From the NCBI RefSeq assembly GCF_963668085.1, contig NZ_OY764058.1, positions 372,001 to 436,000 of the forward strand: a stretch of DNA of 64,000 nucleotides, written 5' to 3'. The stretch is from an uncultured Ilyobacter sp. GTDB lineage: Bacteria; Fusobacteriota; Fusobacteriia; Fusobacteriales; Fusobacteriaceae. Positions 52,757-60,733 of this stretch are shown piece by piece. How positions within the stretch are numbered: position 1 is the stretch's first letter; every line of letters begins with the position of its first letter. The notes under the pieces are model-generated. The model was given only the letters and a program-made list of their open reading frames with translations. It had not been told where the DNA came from and searched no databases. Position numbers and translations under genes: made by a program.

Positions 52757-52948
52757 TTATGAGCTGTAAAAATCAGTATCTCCATTGATGAAGTATTCAT
52801 GGTTTCTCTCTGTCTTTTCCATAGCAGTGTGTTTTGACGGGAATACAAAACTTTTTAATGTATTTTTTACGAAAAACTGTGTTTTCATGGAATTACATCT
52901 GGTGAAAAGCAAAGAAGTTAATAATACCCAAAAATGAAAATTATTCAT
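52757..52948 (-). CDS. Hypothetical small exported protein
   Basis: A 63-residue frame with AGGAGG directly before the ATG and an N-terminal hydrophobic stretch, MNNFHFWVLLTSLLFTRC, that looks like a short signal or anchor; the cysteine is not in a standard lipobox. The remainder is polar. It ends 22 bases before a terminator that works on this strand. Family unknown. An in-frame ATG at 52963 overlaps the ribosome binding site region and is not used. Confidence 0.5.
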   Translation of the reverse strand: MNNFHFWVLLTSLLFTRCNSMKTQFFVKNTLKSFVFPSKHTAMEKTERNHEYFINGDTDFYSS

Positions 52949-53115
52949 TTTTCCTCCTAGCAAGTTATATTATAAAGTAGATTATACTGCAAAAGAGACA
53001 AAAATACAATAGAGATTTTTCAAACAAAAAAGATACTAGGATTTGACCTAATATTTCATAGAGATTGGAAGTGAAATCTAAGAATTGAAAAAATACTCGT
53101 ATAGGGGTGATCACA

Positions 53116-53313
53116 ATGAAACTTGATCTAAAATTAAAGGAGGCCGGATTTTTGAAGGCCCTTTTAGAAAGAGAAGCTTCTAGAAACAGGAGGGATCTCA
53201 GAGACTTAGATCCTATAGAGGATAAGTTTTTGTACAACATAACCATTGAAGAGACAGAATCCTTTGAGAGTATTGCTCAGCAGATAGCTGATAAGCTAAA
53301 AAGAAAAAAGTGA
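53116..53313 (+). CDS. Unknown small charged protein
   Basis: Not recognised. A 65-residue highly charged helical product (KLDLKLKEAGFLKALLERE, then NRRDLRDLDPIEDKF) ending in LKRKK. No cysteines. The ATG at 53116 has GGGGTG six to seven bases upstream; an ATG at 53107 lies inside that site. It ends just before a bidirectional terminator shared with the BCCT gene. Confidence 0.62.
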   Translation: MKLDLKLKEAGFLKALLEREASRNRRDLRDLDPIEDKFLYNITIEETESFESIAQQIADKLKRKK

Positions 53314-53324
53314 ATAAAATTAAA

Positions 53325-53357
53325 AAAGCCCTTAGAATTATATATCTAAAGGCTCTT
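53325..53357. terminator. Bidirectional terminator
   Basis: AAGCCCTTAGA pairs imperfectly with TCTAAAGGCTC around ATTATATA. T-runs are available on both strands, so it can end the small forward gene and the reverse BCCT gene. Confidence 0.75.
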
Positions 53358-53369
53358 TTCATGATATTA

Positions 53370-55052
53370 TTATTTATTTAATCTGCTTTTTATTTTTTCA
53401 TTCTTTTCAAAATTTCCACGGATTTTTTCGTTGAAAATTTTATTTAACAGTTTATCTTCACGGTATTTTTTCAGTTTTTTAAGATCTGTACTAAGACCCA
53501 CATGAAGACTGTAAGTCATCACTAGCAACAGTGCTGCAAAGGGAAGCCCAGAGATTACAACTGCTGTCTGAAGGGCATTTAAGGCGTCTGTTCCACCTGC
53601 TATAAGAAGAGCTATTGCTAAAACTCCTTCCATAACAGCCCAGAAGACTCTTTGTGGAACTGGAGAGTCTAGTTTACCACCAGATGTAAGATTGTCTACA
53701 ACCAATGAACCTGAGTCAGAAGAGGTGACAAAGAAAGAAACTACAAGGAATATCCCTGTTGAAGACATAATTATTTTTAATGTCTGAGACACATCCATAT
53801 TCTGAATCATTTCAAATAATGAGGTTGCCACGTTAAATTTTACTGCATTAAACAGAAGACCGTTGTTTGATATATCCTGAAATAATGCTGCACCTCCAAA
53901 AACTGACATCCAGATAAAACTGAGAAGTGCAGGGATTATAAGAATAGCAGAAAGAAACTCCCTTACTGTTCTTCCCTTTGAAATCCTAGCTATGAACATT
54001 CCTACAAAAGGAGACCATGAGATCCACCATGCCCAATAAAATATTGTCCAGCTTCCTTGCCAGTTTTCTTTTCCCTGCTCTGACCAAAAACTGATACTAA
54101 CAATATTATTTAGATAAAATCCAACACTGTTGTTAAAAAGTCTTACTATAAATAGAGTCGGTCCTATGAAAAGAATTAGCAATAAAAATATTGCAGCTAC
54201 CCTCATATTGAGCTCAGATAGAATTCTGACTCCTTTTCCGATTCCAGATATAACAGATATAGTTGCTATCCCTGTTATTATACAGATCAATAAGACCTGT
54301 ACAGTTGTACTTTGAGGAATACCAAATAAGTAGTTTAATCCTGCATTTATCTGTTGGGCACCAAATCCAAGGGAGGTAGCCAGACCGAATAGACAGGATA
54401 TAACGGCTAGGATATCAATAATATCCCCTAATATACCAAAAACCTTGTCTTTGAATATAGGATAAAACACAGACCTCAGAGACAACGGAAGCCCTCTATT
54501 GTAGGCAAAAAATGCCAGTGCCAGAGATATAAGGGCATATATTCCCCAAGGATGGAAACCCCAGTGGTAGAATGTTATTCCTAGTGCAGAGGCTAAGGTA
54601 GCCTTTTCTCCAAACATAGGTAAAACACTGTTATAGTGGTATAGAGGTTCCCCTATACTCCAGAACATAAGACCGATACCCATTCCTGCACTGATAAGCA
54701 TAGAATACCAGGCAAAATTTGTAAACTCGGGCTTGGCCTCTGGACCACCTAGTCTCACCTCACCTAGCTTACTAAATAATAGATAGATGGGAAATAACAG
54801 GAAAAAATTTGCACTTAGTATGAAAAACCAATTCCATTTTGTTGTGATAGTATTTTTCAGACTGCTGAAAACCGTGTTTGCAGCATCAGGATTTTTTAAA
54901 GTGAATATTAAAAATAATATTACCAATATTCCAGATATTATGGAAACCTGAGGATGGAAATCAAAACCAAACTTATTAAAGTTTCTAGAATGTAGAAGTT
55001 TTGATTTTCCCTTTAATTTCTGTGTTTCGTATGTAGGTCCTTTTGAATACAA
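53370..55052 (-). CDS. BCCT-family transporter (betaine/carnitine/choline)
   Basis: A 560-residue carrier with twelve membrane helices. Family landmarks are AGMGIGLMFWSIGEPLYHY (glycine-rich helix 3) and the tryptophan-rich helix 8 signature FYWAWWISWSPFVGMFIARI followed by SKGRTVREF. BCCT proteins import betaine, choline, carnitine or similar quaternary compounds with Na+ or H+. The substrate cannot be fixed from sequence. The start is TTG at 55052, six bases after AGGAGG. It lies behind a long leader with a strong terminator. Confidence 0.92.
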   Translation of the reverse strand: MYSKGPTYETQKLKGKSKLLHSRNFNKFGFDFHPQVSIISGILVILFLIFTLKNPDAANTVFSSLKNTITTKWNWFFILSANFFLLFPIYLLFSKLGEVRLGGPEAKPEFTNFAWYSMLISAGMGIGLMFWSIGEPLYHYNSVLPMFGEKATLASALGITFYHWGFHPWGIYALISLALAFFAYNRGLPLSLRSVFYPIFKDKVFGILGDIIDILAVISCLFGLATSLGFGAQQINAGLNYLFGIPQSTTVQVLLICIITGIATISVISGIGKGVRILSELNMRVAAIFLLLILFIGPTLFIVRLFNNSVGFYLNNIVSISFWSEQGKENWQGSWTIFYWAWWISWSPFVGMFIARISKGRTVREFLSAILIIPALLSFIWMSVFGGAALFQDISNNGLLFNAVKFNVATSLFEMIQNMDVSQTLKIIMSSTGIFLVVSFFVTSSDSGSLVVDNLTSGGKLDSPVPQRVFWAVMEGVLAIALLIAGGTDALNALQTAVVISGLPFAALLLVMTYSLHVGLSTDLKKLKKYREDKLLNKIFNEKIRGNFEKNEKIKSRLNK

Positions 55053-55074
55053 TGTACTCCTCCTTTTTTTTTAT

Positions 55075-55126
55075 AAAAAAGGCACTCTAACTCTATTATC
55101 CAAATGAATAATAGAGTTAGAGTGCC
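55075..55126 (-). terminator. Leader terminator (candidate attenuator) upstream of the BCCT gene
   Basis: Perfect 19-base stem (55081-55099 with 55108-55126, core CACTCTAACTCTATTAT) around an eight-base loop, followed on the reverse strand by T6. It is only about 22 bases before the start codon of the same-strand gene. Confidence 0.85.
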
Positions 55127-55350
55127 TTAGCTTCACCAATTTATACTTGATTCACTATATACCATTAAAAATAGCATAGTTCGTTGCCTTCGTAAAGAAT
55201 ATAAAGACCCTGAACAAACCCCAGTTCTACTTTTATTTTTCGATTAAATTTTCCCTATAAAGGATTAGCTCGAATCAGCACTGTATAAAACATTGTTAAC
55301 CTCACAAACCAGGTACTAATTTAACCTACTTCATATTAAACTCAAGTAGT
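55127..55350 (-). promoter_or_regulatory. Long 5' leader of the BCCT gene
   Basis: The leader, counted from the predicted start near 55344, is about 290 bases including the terminator. Two very short frames with ribosome-binding-like sites occur in it (55293-55255, 12 codons; 55177-55133, 14 codons, ending just before the terminator). No known riboswitch consensus was recognised. Confidence 0.45.
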
Positions 55351-55379
55351 ATGATAACAAAATTATAGTCTTTAGTCAA
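55351..55379 (-). promoter_or_regulatory. Promoter of the BCCT gene leader
   Basis: Reverse strand TTGACT (55379-55374), 17-base spacer, TATCAT (55356-55351). Confidence 0.7.
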
Positions 55380-55421
55380 CATTTTATGAATTTTGTAGTA
55401 TTTTTATACATGGAGGTAGTT

Positions 55422-56114
55422 GTGGAAATTTTAAAATATGACTTTTTAATTTTATCTTTAATATTTCTCATCCCTGGTGCAGTTATATTTATCCTGAGAA
55501 AAGACCTGAGGGCAACTATAAAAAAAATGTCTCTTATCTCTCTTCCCTTTGCCTTTGCAGAAAAATTATTTTATCCAAGCTATTGGGAGCCAAATTTTCT
55601 TTTAGATCTGGGAAATAGGCTTGGATTTGGCTTAGAGGATTTTATTTTTGTAGTATCTCTGGCCTCTTTTACATCCACCGTATATGCCTTTAGCTTTGGC
55701 AAAAGATATTTAAAAAATAATATTGAAAAGCCCGGTTTATTTTTAATAAGAATTTTTTTTATTTCAGTATCGGTAATTGTTCTCATTGTTTTATCTGTCT
55801 GGATTAATATCCCTGCCATATACAGCTCTGTTTTCACAATGATAGCTGTACCATTAATAATAATTCTTAAAAGACATGATCTTTTGGCCCCAGGTATTTT
55901 GGGAGGAATTCTTTCAGCCTTTGTGTATTTTATTTTATGCCTTGTTTTTAATATGATCTATCCGGGAATCTTCGAAAAAATATGGCATACTCATTTATTA
56001 TTAAATAAATTTAAGATGGGGGTACCCCTTGAGGAATTGATATACGGCTTTGGTGCAGGGTTCTGTGCAACAATAATTTACCCCTATATTTTTAATTATA
56101 AATTTGGGAGTTGA
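55422..56114 (+). CDS. Lycopene cyclase-domain-like membrane protein
   Basis: An integral membrane protein of about 230 residues with six to seven helices and the C-terminal motif VPLEELIYGFGAGF (PLEE near 202-205), characteristic of the CrtYc/CrtYd-type lycopene cyclase domain. A second PLEE-like element is not evident (GFGLEDFIFVVSLAS near residue 70 is the likely equivalent). The start is GTG at 55422, five bases after GGAGG; ATGs at 55386 and 55410 lie before or in that site. The UbiA gene starts seven bases after its stop. The substrate is unknown; no carotenoid genes are present here. Confidence 0.7.
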   Translation: MEILKYDFLILSLIFLIPGAVIFILRKDLRATIKKMSLISLPFAFAEKLFYPSYWEPNFLLDLGNRLGFGLEDFIFVVSLASFTSTVYAFSFGKRYLKNNIEKPGLFLIRIFFISVSVIVLIVLSVWINIPAIYSSVFTMIAVPLIIILKRHDLLAPGILGGILSAFVYFILCLVFNMIYPGIFEKIWHTHLLLNKFKMGVPLEELIYGFGAGFCATIIYPYIFNYKFGS

Positions 56115-56120
56115 TAACTT

Positions 56121-57026
56121 ATGGATAAATTAAATTCTTGGATAAAGGCCTCAAGATTACCTTCCCAGAGCTATATATTTTTTCCCCTGCTTTTGGGTCA
56201 GGGTTTTTACTATAACATAACCAGGAACTTTAGCATTATTTTTTTTATACTGATACAGCTATTTGGACTTTTGATTCAGCTCTATATAGTTTATGCCAAT
56301 GATTACGCAGATTATGAGATAGATAAAACCAATGACACATTCAATATCTTTTCAGGAGGTTCTAGGGTACTGGTGGAGAATCTAATATCTAAAAAAGAGA
56401 TGAAAAAGGCTATAATAATCGTAGTAGGTTTAAATTTTCTTTTGGGAATAATTTTGACACTTGGTTTCAGAAGATTTTTTAGCATTCCCATGATAACGAT
56501 CTCTTTTCTTTTGCTTTGGGCCTATAGCTATTCCCCTATACGTCTATCCTATAGAGGTGGGGGTGAAATACTTCAGACAACAGGTGTAGCGGTACTCCTT
56601 CCTTTATTTGGCTATTATATCCAAGGGGGAACTTTTCAGGAATTTCCATGGGTATTTCTTTTGTTTTTCTTTCCCTTACAGTTAGGCTGTGCAATGTCTA
56701 CAAGTCTTCCAGATTATCCATCTGACAGAAAGGGAAATAAGAGAACCTCTACGGTTATATTCGGATTCGAAAAGACCAAAAGTTATATCATAGTCATAAA
56801 TTTTATAAGTCTTTTTATATTTTATCTTGTTGCATGGCTTCAATTAAACTATCTAAAGTCTTATACTGTACTTGCAATACCTCTAATATGCAATTTATAC
56901 CTGGTGTATCTGAAAAAAAGATCAAAGATATCCTCTTCATATCTAGATAAATTCGTTGCAGTGAATATTTTCATAGTAATTAGTTTAACAGCTGGAAATG
57001 CTTTACTTTTATTTTTTAAAGGTTAA
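56121..57026 (+). CDS. UbiA-family prenyltransferase
   Basis: A 301-residue, nine-helix prenyltransferase. The two Mg-pyrophosphate motifs are NDYADYEID (60-68) and DYPSDRKGNKRT (198-209). The early NDxxDxxxD with the adjacent polar loop (GGSRVLVENLISKKE) is shared with MenA-like and lycopene-elongase-like enzymes. It transfers an isoprenoid chain to an unknown acceptor in the membrane. It forms a tight pair with the lycopene-cyclase-like protein. Acceptor and product cannot be inferred from the window. Confidence 0.87.
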   Translation: MDKLNSWIKASRLPSQSYIFFPLLLGQGFYYNITRNFSIIFFILIQLFGLLIQLYIVYANDYADYEIDKTNDTFNIFSGGSRVLVENLISKKEMKKAIIIVVGLNFLLGIILTLGFRRFFSIPMITISFLLLWAYSYSPIRLSYRGGGEILQTTGVAVLLPLFGYYIQGGTFQEFPWVFLLFFFPLQLGCAMSTSLPDYPSDRKGNKRTSTVIFGFEKTKSYIIVINFISLFIFYLVAWLQLNYLKSYTVLAIPLICNLYLVYLKKRSKISSSYLDKFVAVNIFIVISLTAGNALLLFFKG

Positions 57027-57047
57027 ATACCCTAGATCTAAAGATAA

Positions 57048-57078
57048 AAAAATCCTCCCATAGGGAAGGATTTTTTTT
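57048..57078. terminator. Bidirectional terminator
   Basis: AAAATCCTCCC pairs with GGGAAGGATTTT (one bulge), with A-run and T-run on opposite sides, between the convergent prenyltransferase and Bax-inhibitor-like genes. Confidence 0.82.
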
Positions 57079-57080
57079 AT

Positions 57081-57785
57081 CTATCTTTTTTTTCCGAATA
57101 TTCTAAGTAGATATAGGAATAAGTTAATGAAATCAAGGTAAAGTGCCAAAGCACCTATAATTGAAACCTTGTCCACCACAGAGATATCCTGTGAAACGGC
57201 CACAGTAATATTATTTTTTATACGGTTCACGTCATATCCGATAAGTCCTATGAATATAAGAACTCCCATATATGATATTATCCAGTATAATGTTGGAGAC
57301 TTGAGAAAAATATTGACTACCGAAACGATGATAAGAGTTATCAGCCCAACCTTCAGTAAATTACCAAATTTACTCAGATCCTCTTTAGTAGTGTATCCAT
57401 ATATTGCCATTATTAGAAATATTGCCATGGCACCGGCAAAGGTATACAGTATGGAAAGTCCTGTATAAACAATTGCTATAAGAGAAAGAGTTATTCCGTT
57501 TAGAGCTGAGTAGAAAAGAAACAAAGCCCTGCTTTTTGCGGTACTCATATGGTATACCCTCATTGAGAGAATAAACACTAGGGCAAGCTCTCCGATAATA
57601 AAGGCAAACATATATTTATATGCCAGGTTTAATAAAACCGGGTTGGTAAGTGTAAAAATAGAAGCCGCTAGAGTGACAAATAGTCCTAATACCATCCATC
57701 CGAAAACACCTGCTATTTTTTTTGTCACCAGCTGATCAATCTCTTCAATAGAGAGATAACCTCTATTTTGCATTCTTTCGTCCAT
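57081..57785 (-). CDS. Bax inhibitor-1/YccA family membrane protein
   Basis: A 234-residue protein with seven membrane helices after a short polar start (MDERMQNRGYLSIEEIDQLV). The BI-1 family pattern is seen in FLIMAIYGYTTKEDLSKFG and the C-terminal GALALYLDFINLFLYLLRIFG. Bacterial relatives (YetJ) act as pH-sensitive calcium leak channels; YccA binds FtsH. The role here is not known. AAAGGAGG precedes the ATG. Monocistronic. Confidence 0.92.
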   Translation of the reverse strand: MDERMQNRGYLSIEEIDQLVTKKIAGVFGWMVLGLFVTLAASIFTLTNPVLLNLAYKYMFAFIIGELALVFILSMRVYHMSTAKSRALFLFYSALNGITLSLIAIVYTGLSILYTFAGAMAIFLIMAIYGYTTKEDLSKFGNLLKVGLITLIIVSVVNIFLKSPTLYWIISYMGVLIFIGLIGYDVNRIKNNITVAVSQDISVVDKVSIIGALALYLDFINLFLYLLRIFGKKR

Positions 57786-58077
57786 AAAATTTCCTCCTTT
57801 GATATATAGCTTAAATTATAAAAATTTTGTACAGGGTAGTCTAGAATTTTTGTTGCCTTCAAAAGAATATTCATATAATGTGAATTCTATATAAAAACTA
57901 ATATTCCTTTATATTTTTTTCAATTTTCTTATACCTAGTTTATTATATCTCACTAAATAGTTTATTCAAAGAAAATTTGAAATATATTAAATATTTTTAT
58001 GCTCTGGAGATGTAAAAATAAAAGGAAACAAGGAAAGACTAATAAAATATAATTAAAAGTATAAAGGAGGGTTCAAA

Positions 58078-58599
58078 TTGATTATAGAAAAAATAGATGG
58101 ATTGTATCAAGTAACTGCTATGAAGCCATTTAGAAAAACTAAAGGAGTAGTGTTTGATCTAGTCCCCAATGAGATAGTTGAAGAAACAGTATCAGTAGAC
58201 AGGGTTATTCATGAGAATGGTGCAATATCTCCCGGAGAGATAGGAGATGTGAAACGACCCTGGTATTTTCATCCCTTTCAAAGAGACAATCTACTGGTTC
58301 TCCACGGGTACAGGACAGTGGAACTTTATACGAAAGATCATGGGAAGATTGTAACCTTTGAAATTCATCCTGACAGAATATATAAAAACGGTGAACTTCT
58401 TTATGAGGGGGGAGTTATGCTCTCATGGCCAACTCAGGTTTTTCACAGGATAACCAGCGGGGAAAAAGGCTCTGCATCACTTAATTTCGCCATGAGAAAA
58501 AAAGGATTTGATATAAAGACTAACTTTAATATCTACGATCTAGATCTTGTCACTGGGGAATTTTACGTACTAAGAGAGGGATATAAGGACCAAATTTGA
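58078..58599 (+). CDS. Cupin-like protein of unknown function
   Basis: A 173-residue soluble product. The beta-rich middle (FHPFQRDNLLVLHGYRTVEL through SWPTQVFHRITSGEKGS) resembles a cupin barrel with possible metal-binding His residues, but no named family is certain. The start is TTG at 58078, seven bases after AAAGGAGG; no ATG gives a comparable site. Single gene. Confidence 0.65.
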   Translation: MIIEKIDGLYQVTAMKPFRKTKGVVFDLVPNEIVEETVSVDRVIHENGAISPGEIGDVKRPWYFHPFQRDNLLVLHGYRTVELYTKDHGKIVTFEIHPDRIYKNGELLYEGGVMLSWPTQVFHRITSGEKGSASLNFAMRKKGFDIKTNFNIYDLDLVTGEFYVLREGYKDQI

Positions 58600-58728
58600 T
58601 AACTGTATTGGTATAGGGGTTATTTCCATATGAAAATATAATTTTTAACTCTTTTTAATTTCTTTTTTCTGCACTATAAACTTTTATTAAAATATTTTCA
58701 TGTAAATTTTATAAAGGAATAAAATTAT

Positions 58729-58757
58729 TTGACAAAGAGAGAGAGGTATAATAAAAT
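58729..58757 (+). promoter_or_regulatory. Promoter of the second TetR gene
   Basis: TTGACA (58729-58734), 17-base spacer, TAAAAT (58752-58757). Confidence 0.7.
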
Positions 58758-58807
58758 TATTTGTTAGAACTGATTTATTCTATGAAATAGGACATCAGGG
58801 GGTATAG

Positions 58808-59434
58808 ATGCAGGTCAAAAAGCAGGAAATAAAGGAAAAAATCTATAGAGCAGCTTTTGAAGAGTTTTATGAAAAGGGTTTTAAAAAAGCCACTATGAAT
58901 ACTATTTCTGATAATTCAGGAGTTCCAGTTGGAAATATTTACCGATATTATAAAAATAAAGAAGCTATATTTAAAGATATCGTGGAAGATGTTGCAGTAG
59001 AGTTGTCCAATCTATTTTCAAATTGCTTAAAAATAAAATATTTATCTACTGATAAGTCTTACAGTGATAGTTTAAGGAAAGAAGTATTGGAATTTTTGGA
59101 AAAGCTTTTAGAATTATCCTTAAAAAACAAAAGAACAATCGAGATACTTTTTGAAAAAAGTCACGGGTCTAAATTTGATAAATTTGAAAAAAACCTAGAG
59201 CTGAAGTTTATAGAAAACTCTATATATACGGCGGAGCTGGGTTTAAGAAATTCAAAATTGAGCCAGGAAGATACTGAGATTGTAAAAGTTTCTGCAAAGG
59301 TTTTTTTGAAAGGCCTAGAGACCATAATGGTAAATTATTCTGATAACGAAGAACTGAAAAGAAATCTCATGTTTAGATTTGCTGATTTCTTTATAACTGA
59401 TATAGGTTCTAGAATGAAGCTAGGTAAAAGATAA
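58808..59434 (+). CDS. TetR/AcrR-family transcriptional regulator
   Basis: A 208-residue TetR-type repressor. The helix-turn-helix is in KATMNTISDNSGVPVGNIYRYYKNKEAIFKDI. The C-terminal domain is variable and gives no ligand. No obvious efflux or enzyme target is adjacent; it is convergent with the epimerase gene. AGGGGG precedes the ATG. It ends in its own terminator. Confidence 0.9.
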   Translation: MQVKKQEIKEKIYRAAFEEFYEKGFKKATMNTISDNSGVPVGNIYRYYKNKEAIFKDIVEDVAVELSNLFSNCLKIKYLSTDKSYSDSLRKEVLEFLEKLLELSLKNKRTIEILFEKSHGSKFDKFEKNLELKFIENSIYTAELGLRNSKLSQEDTEIVKVSAKVFLKGLETIMVNYSDNEELKRNLMFRFADFFITDIGSRMKLGKR

Positions 59435-59435
59435 T

Positions 59436-59467
59436 AAGCTTCCTTGTATAATACAGGAAGCTTTTTA
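59436..59467 (+). terminator. Terminator after the second TetR gene
   Basis: AAGCTTCCT (59436-59444) with AGGAAGCTT (59455-59463), then T-rich. Confidence 0.88.
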
Positions 59468-59528
59468 TTTAAATACTATTTACAGAATATTTTGGACACT
59501 CTCATCAAACCAACTAACTTGAACTCAT

Positions 59529-60509
59529 CTATCGAAGAGAGGTCTTTTTTAATTCATTAAATTCTTGATACCAAGAAATAAAGTTTTTTATACCATTTTT
59601 AAAATTAGTTTTAGGAGAGTATCCTAAGAGTTTTTTTGCTTTAGAAATGTCAGCATAAGTTTTGTTTACATCTCCAGGTTGTAGTGGAAGGTGATTTATG
59701 ATCGCTTTAATTCCAAGCTCATCTTGTATAACTTGAATCATTTTATTTAGAGAAATTGTTTCGGACTCTCCTAAGTTCAATATATGATAAATACCTTGGT
59801 TTTCTCTTAAATAATCGATACTTTTTATTATCCCGTCTAGGATATCATCTATATATGTATAATCTCTTTCTGAAGACCCATCCCCGTAAACAGGTACTGC
59901 TTTTCCTTCTGTAATAAATTTTGTAAATTTATGTATTGCCAAATCAGGTCTTTGTCTTGGACCATAAACAGTAAAAAATCTGAGTTGAATCATATCTATA
60001 TTATAAAGGTGATGAAATACATGTCCTAGAATTTCTCCTGATTTTTTAGTTGCTGCGTAAGGAGATATAGCGTAATCAACTACGTCATTTTCACTAAAAG
60101 GAACCTTACTGTTATTTCCGTAAACTGACGAAGAAGATGCTTGAATAAATTTATTAATTTTATATTTTTTACACAGTTCAAGAATATTCATTAAGCCTTT
60201 AATGTTAACTTCTTCATACAACAAAGGATCTTCCAAAGATGGTCTTACCCCTGCCATAGCCGCTAAGTTAATTACCATTTCTACTCTGTTTTCAGAGAAA
60301 ATTTTTTCCAAAAAAGGCATATCCCTTATATCTCCTTTAAACAGTTGAAATCTATCATTTGATATAAGCGTTTTAATATTATTTTCTTTAATCATAGGAT
60401 CATAATATTCATTAAAATTGTCTATACAGATTATTTTTTCTCCATTTTTTATAAGATTTTCACAAAGATGTGAGCCTATAAACCCTGCTCCTCCAGTAAT
60501 AATAATCAT
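59529..60509 (-). CDS. NAD-dependent nucleotide-sugar epimerase (extended SDR)
   Basis: A 326-residue extended short-chain dehydrogenase. NAD-binding GGAGFIGSHL is at the N-terminus (about 6-15); the catalytic SSSVYGNN and YAATK motifs and the sugar-binding RFFTVYGPRQRPDLAI segment follow. The latter matches UDP-glucuronate 4-epimerase/GalE-like enzymes making surface sugars. The frame opens at 60536, but the ATG at 60509, just after AAGGAGGG, is the start. It is downstream of the glycosyltransferase genes and probably supports the same surface modification. Confidence 0.9.
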   Translation of the reverse strand: MIIITGGAGFIGSHLCENLIKNGEKIICIDNFNEYYDPMIKENNIKTLISNDRFQLFKGDIRDMPFLEKIFSENRVEMVINLAAMAGVRPSLEDPLLYEEVNIKGLMNILELCKKYKINKFIQASSSSVYGNNSKVPFSENDVVDYAISPYAATKKSGEILGHVFHHLYNIDMIQLRFFTVYGPRQRPDLAIHKFTKFITEGKAVPVYGDGSSERDYTYIDDILDGIIKSIDYLRENQGIYHILNLGESETISLNKMIQVIQDELGIKAIINHLPLQPGDVNKTYADISKAKKLLGYSPKTNFKNGIKNFISWYQEFNELKKTSLR

Positions 60510-60634
60510 TTTCCCTCCTTGATTTCGATTATTCAAATAACCTTTTTTTATATATTAAGTTTTTATAAATACAAGTAGACCTAAGTCTTAATCTAATGCT
60601 GGATAACTTTATTTTTTTGTTCGTTAAACATTTA

Positions 60635-60733
60635 TTATAGATCAAAGATTATCAGAGCTTTTCCTACAATATACATTGGGATGAATAAAATCCAAAGTAC
60701 CAAGGTTAGTAAATTAGAAAATATTACTTTCAT
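60635..60733 (-). CDS. 32-residue single-helix membrane peptide coupled to the glycosyltransferase
   Basis: A tiny frame whose ATG overlaps the TGA stop of the upstream glycosyltransferase gene (ATGA), with AGTGAGG seven bases before. The peptide, MKVIFSNLLTLVLWILFIP and on, is one hydrophobic helix. Overlap, ribosome binding site and composition argue that it is translated. It could be a small subunit or stabiliser of the ArnT-like enzyme; family not recognised. Confidence 0.5.
   Translation of the reverse strand: MKVIFSNLLTLVLWILFIPMYIVGKALIIFDL

Noticed and set aside
55053..55350. T-box, lysine, SAM, glycine or c-di-AMP riboswitch in the BCCT leader
   Set aside because: None of the diagnostic consensus stretches (for example the T-box GGTGGNACCGCG) could be found by eye.
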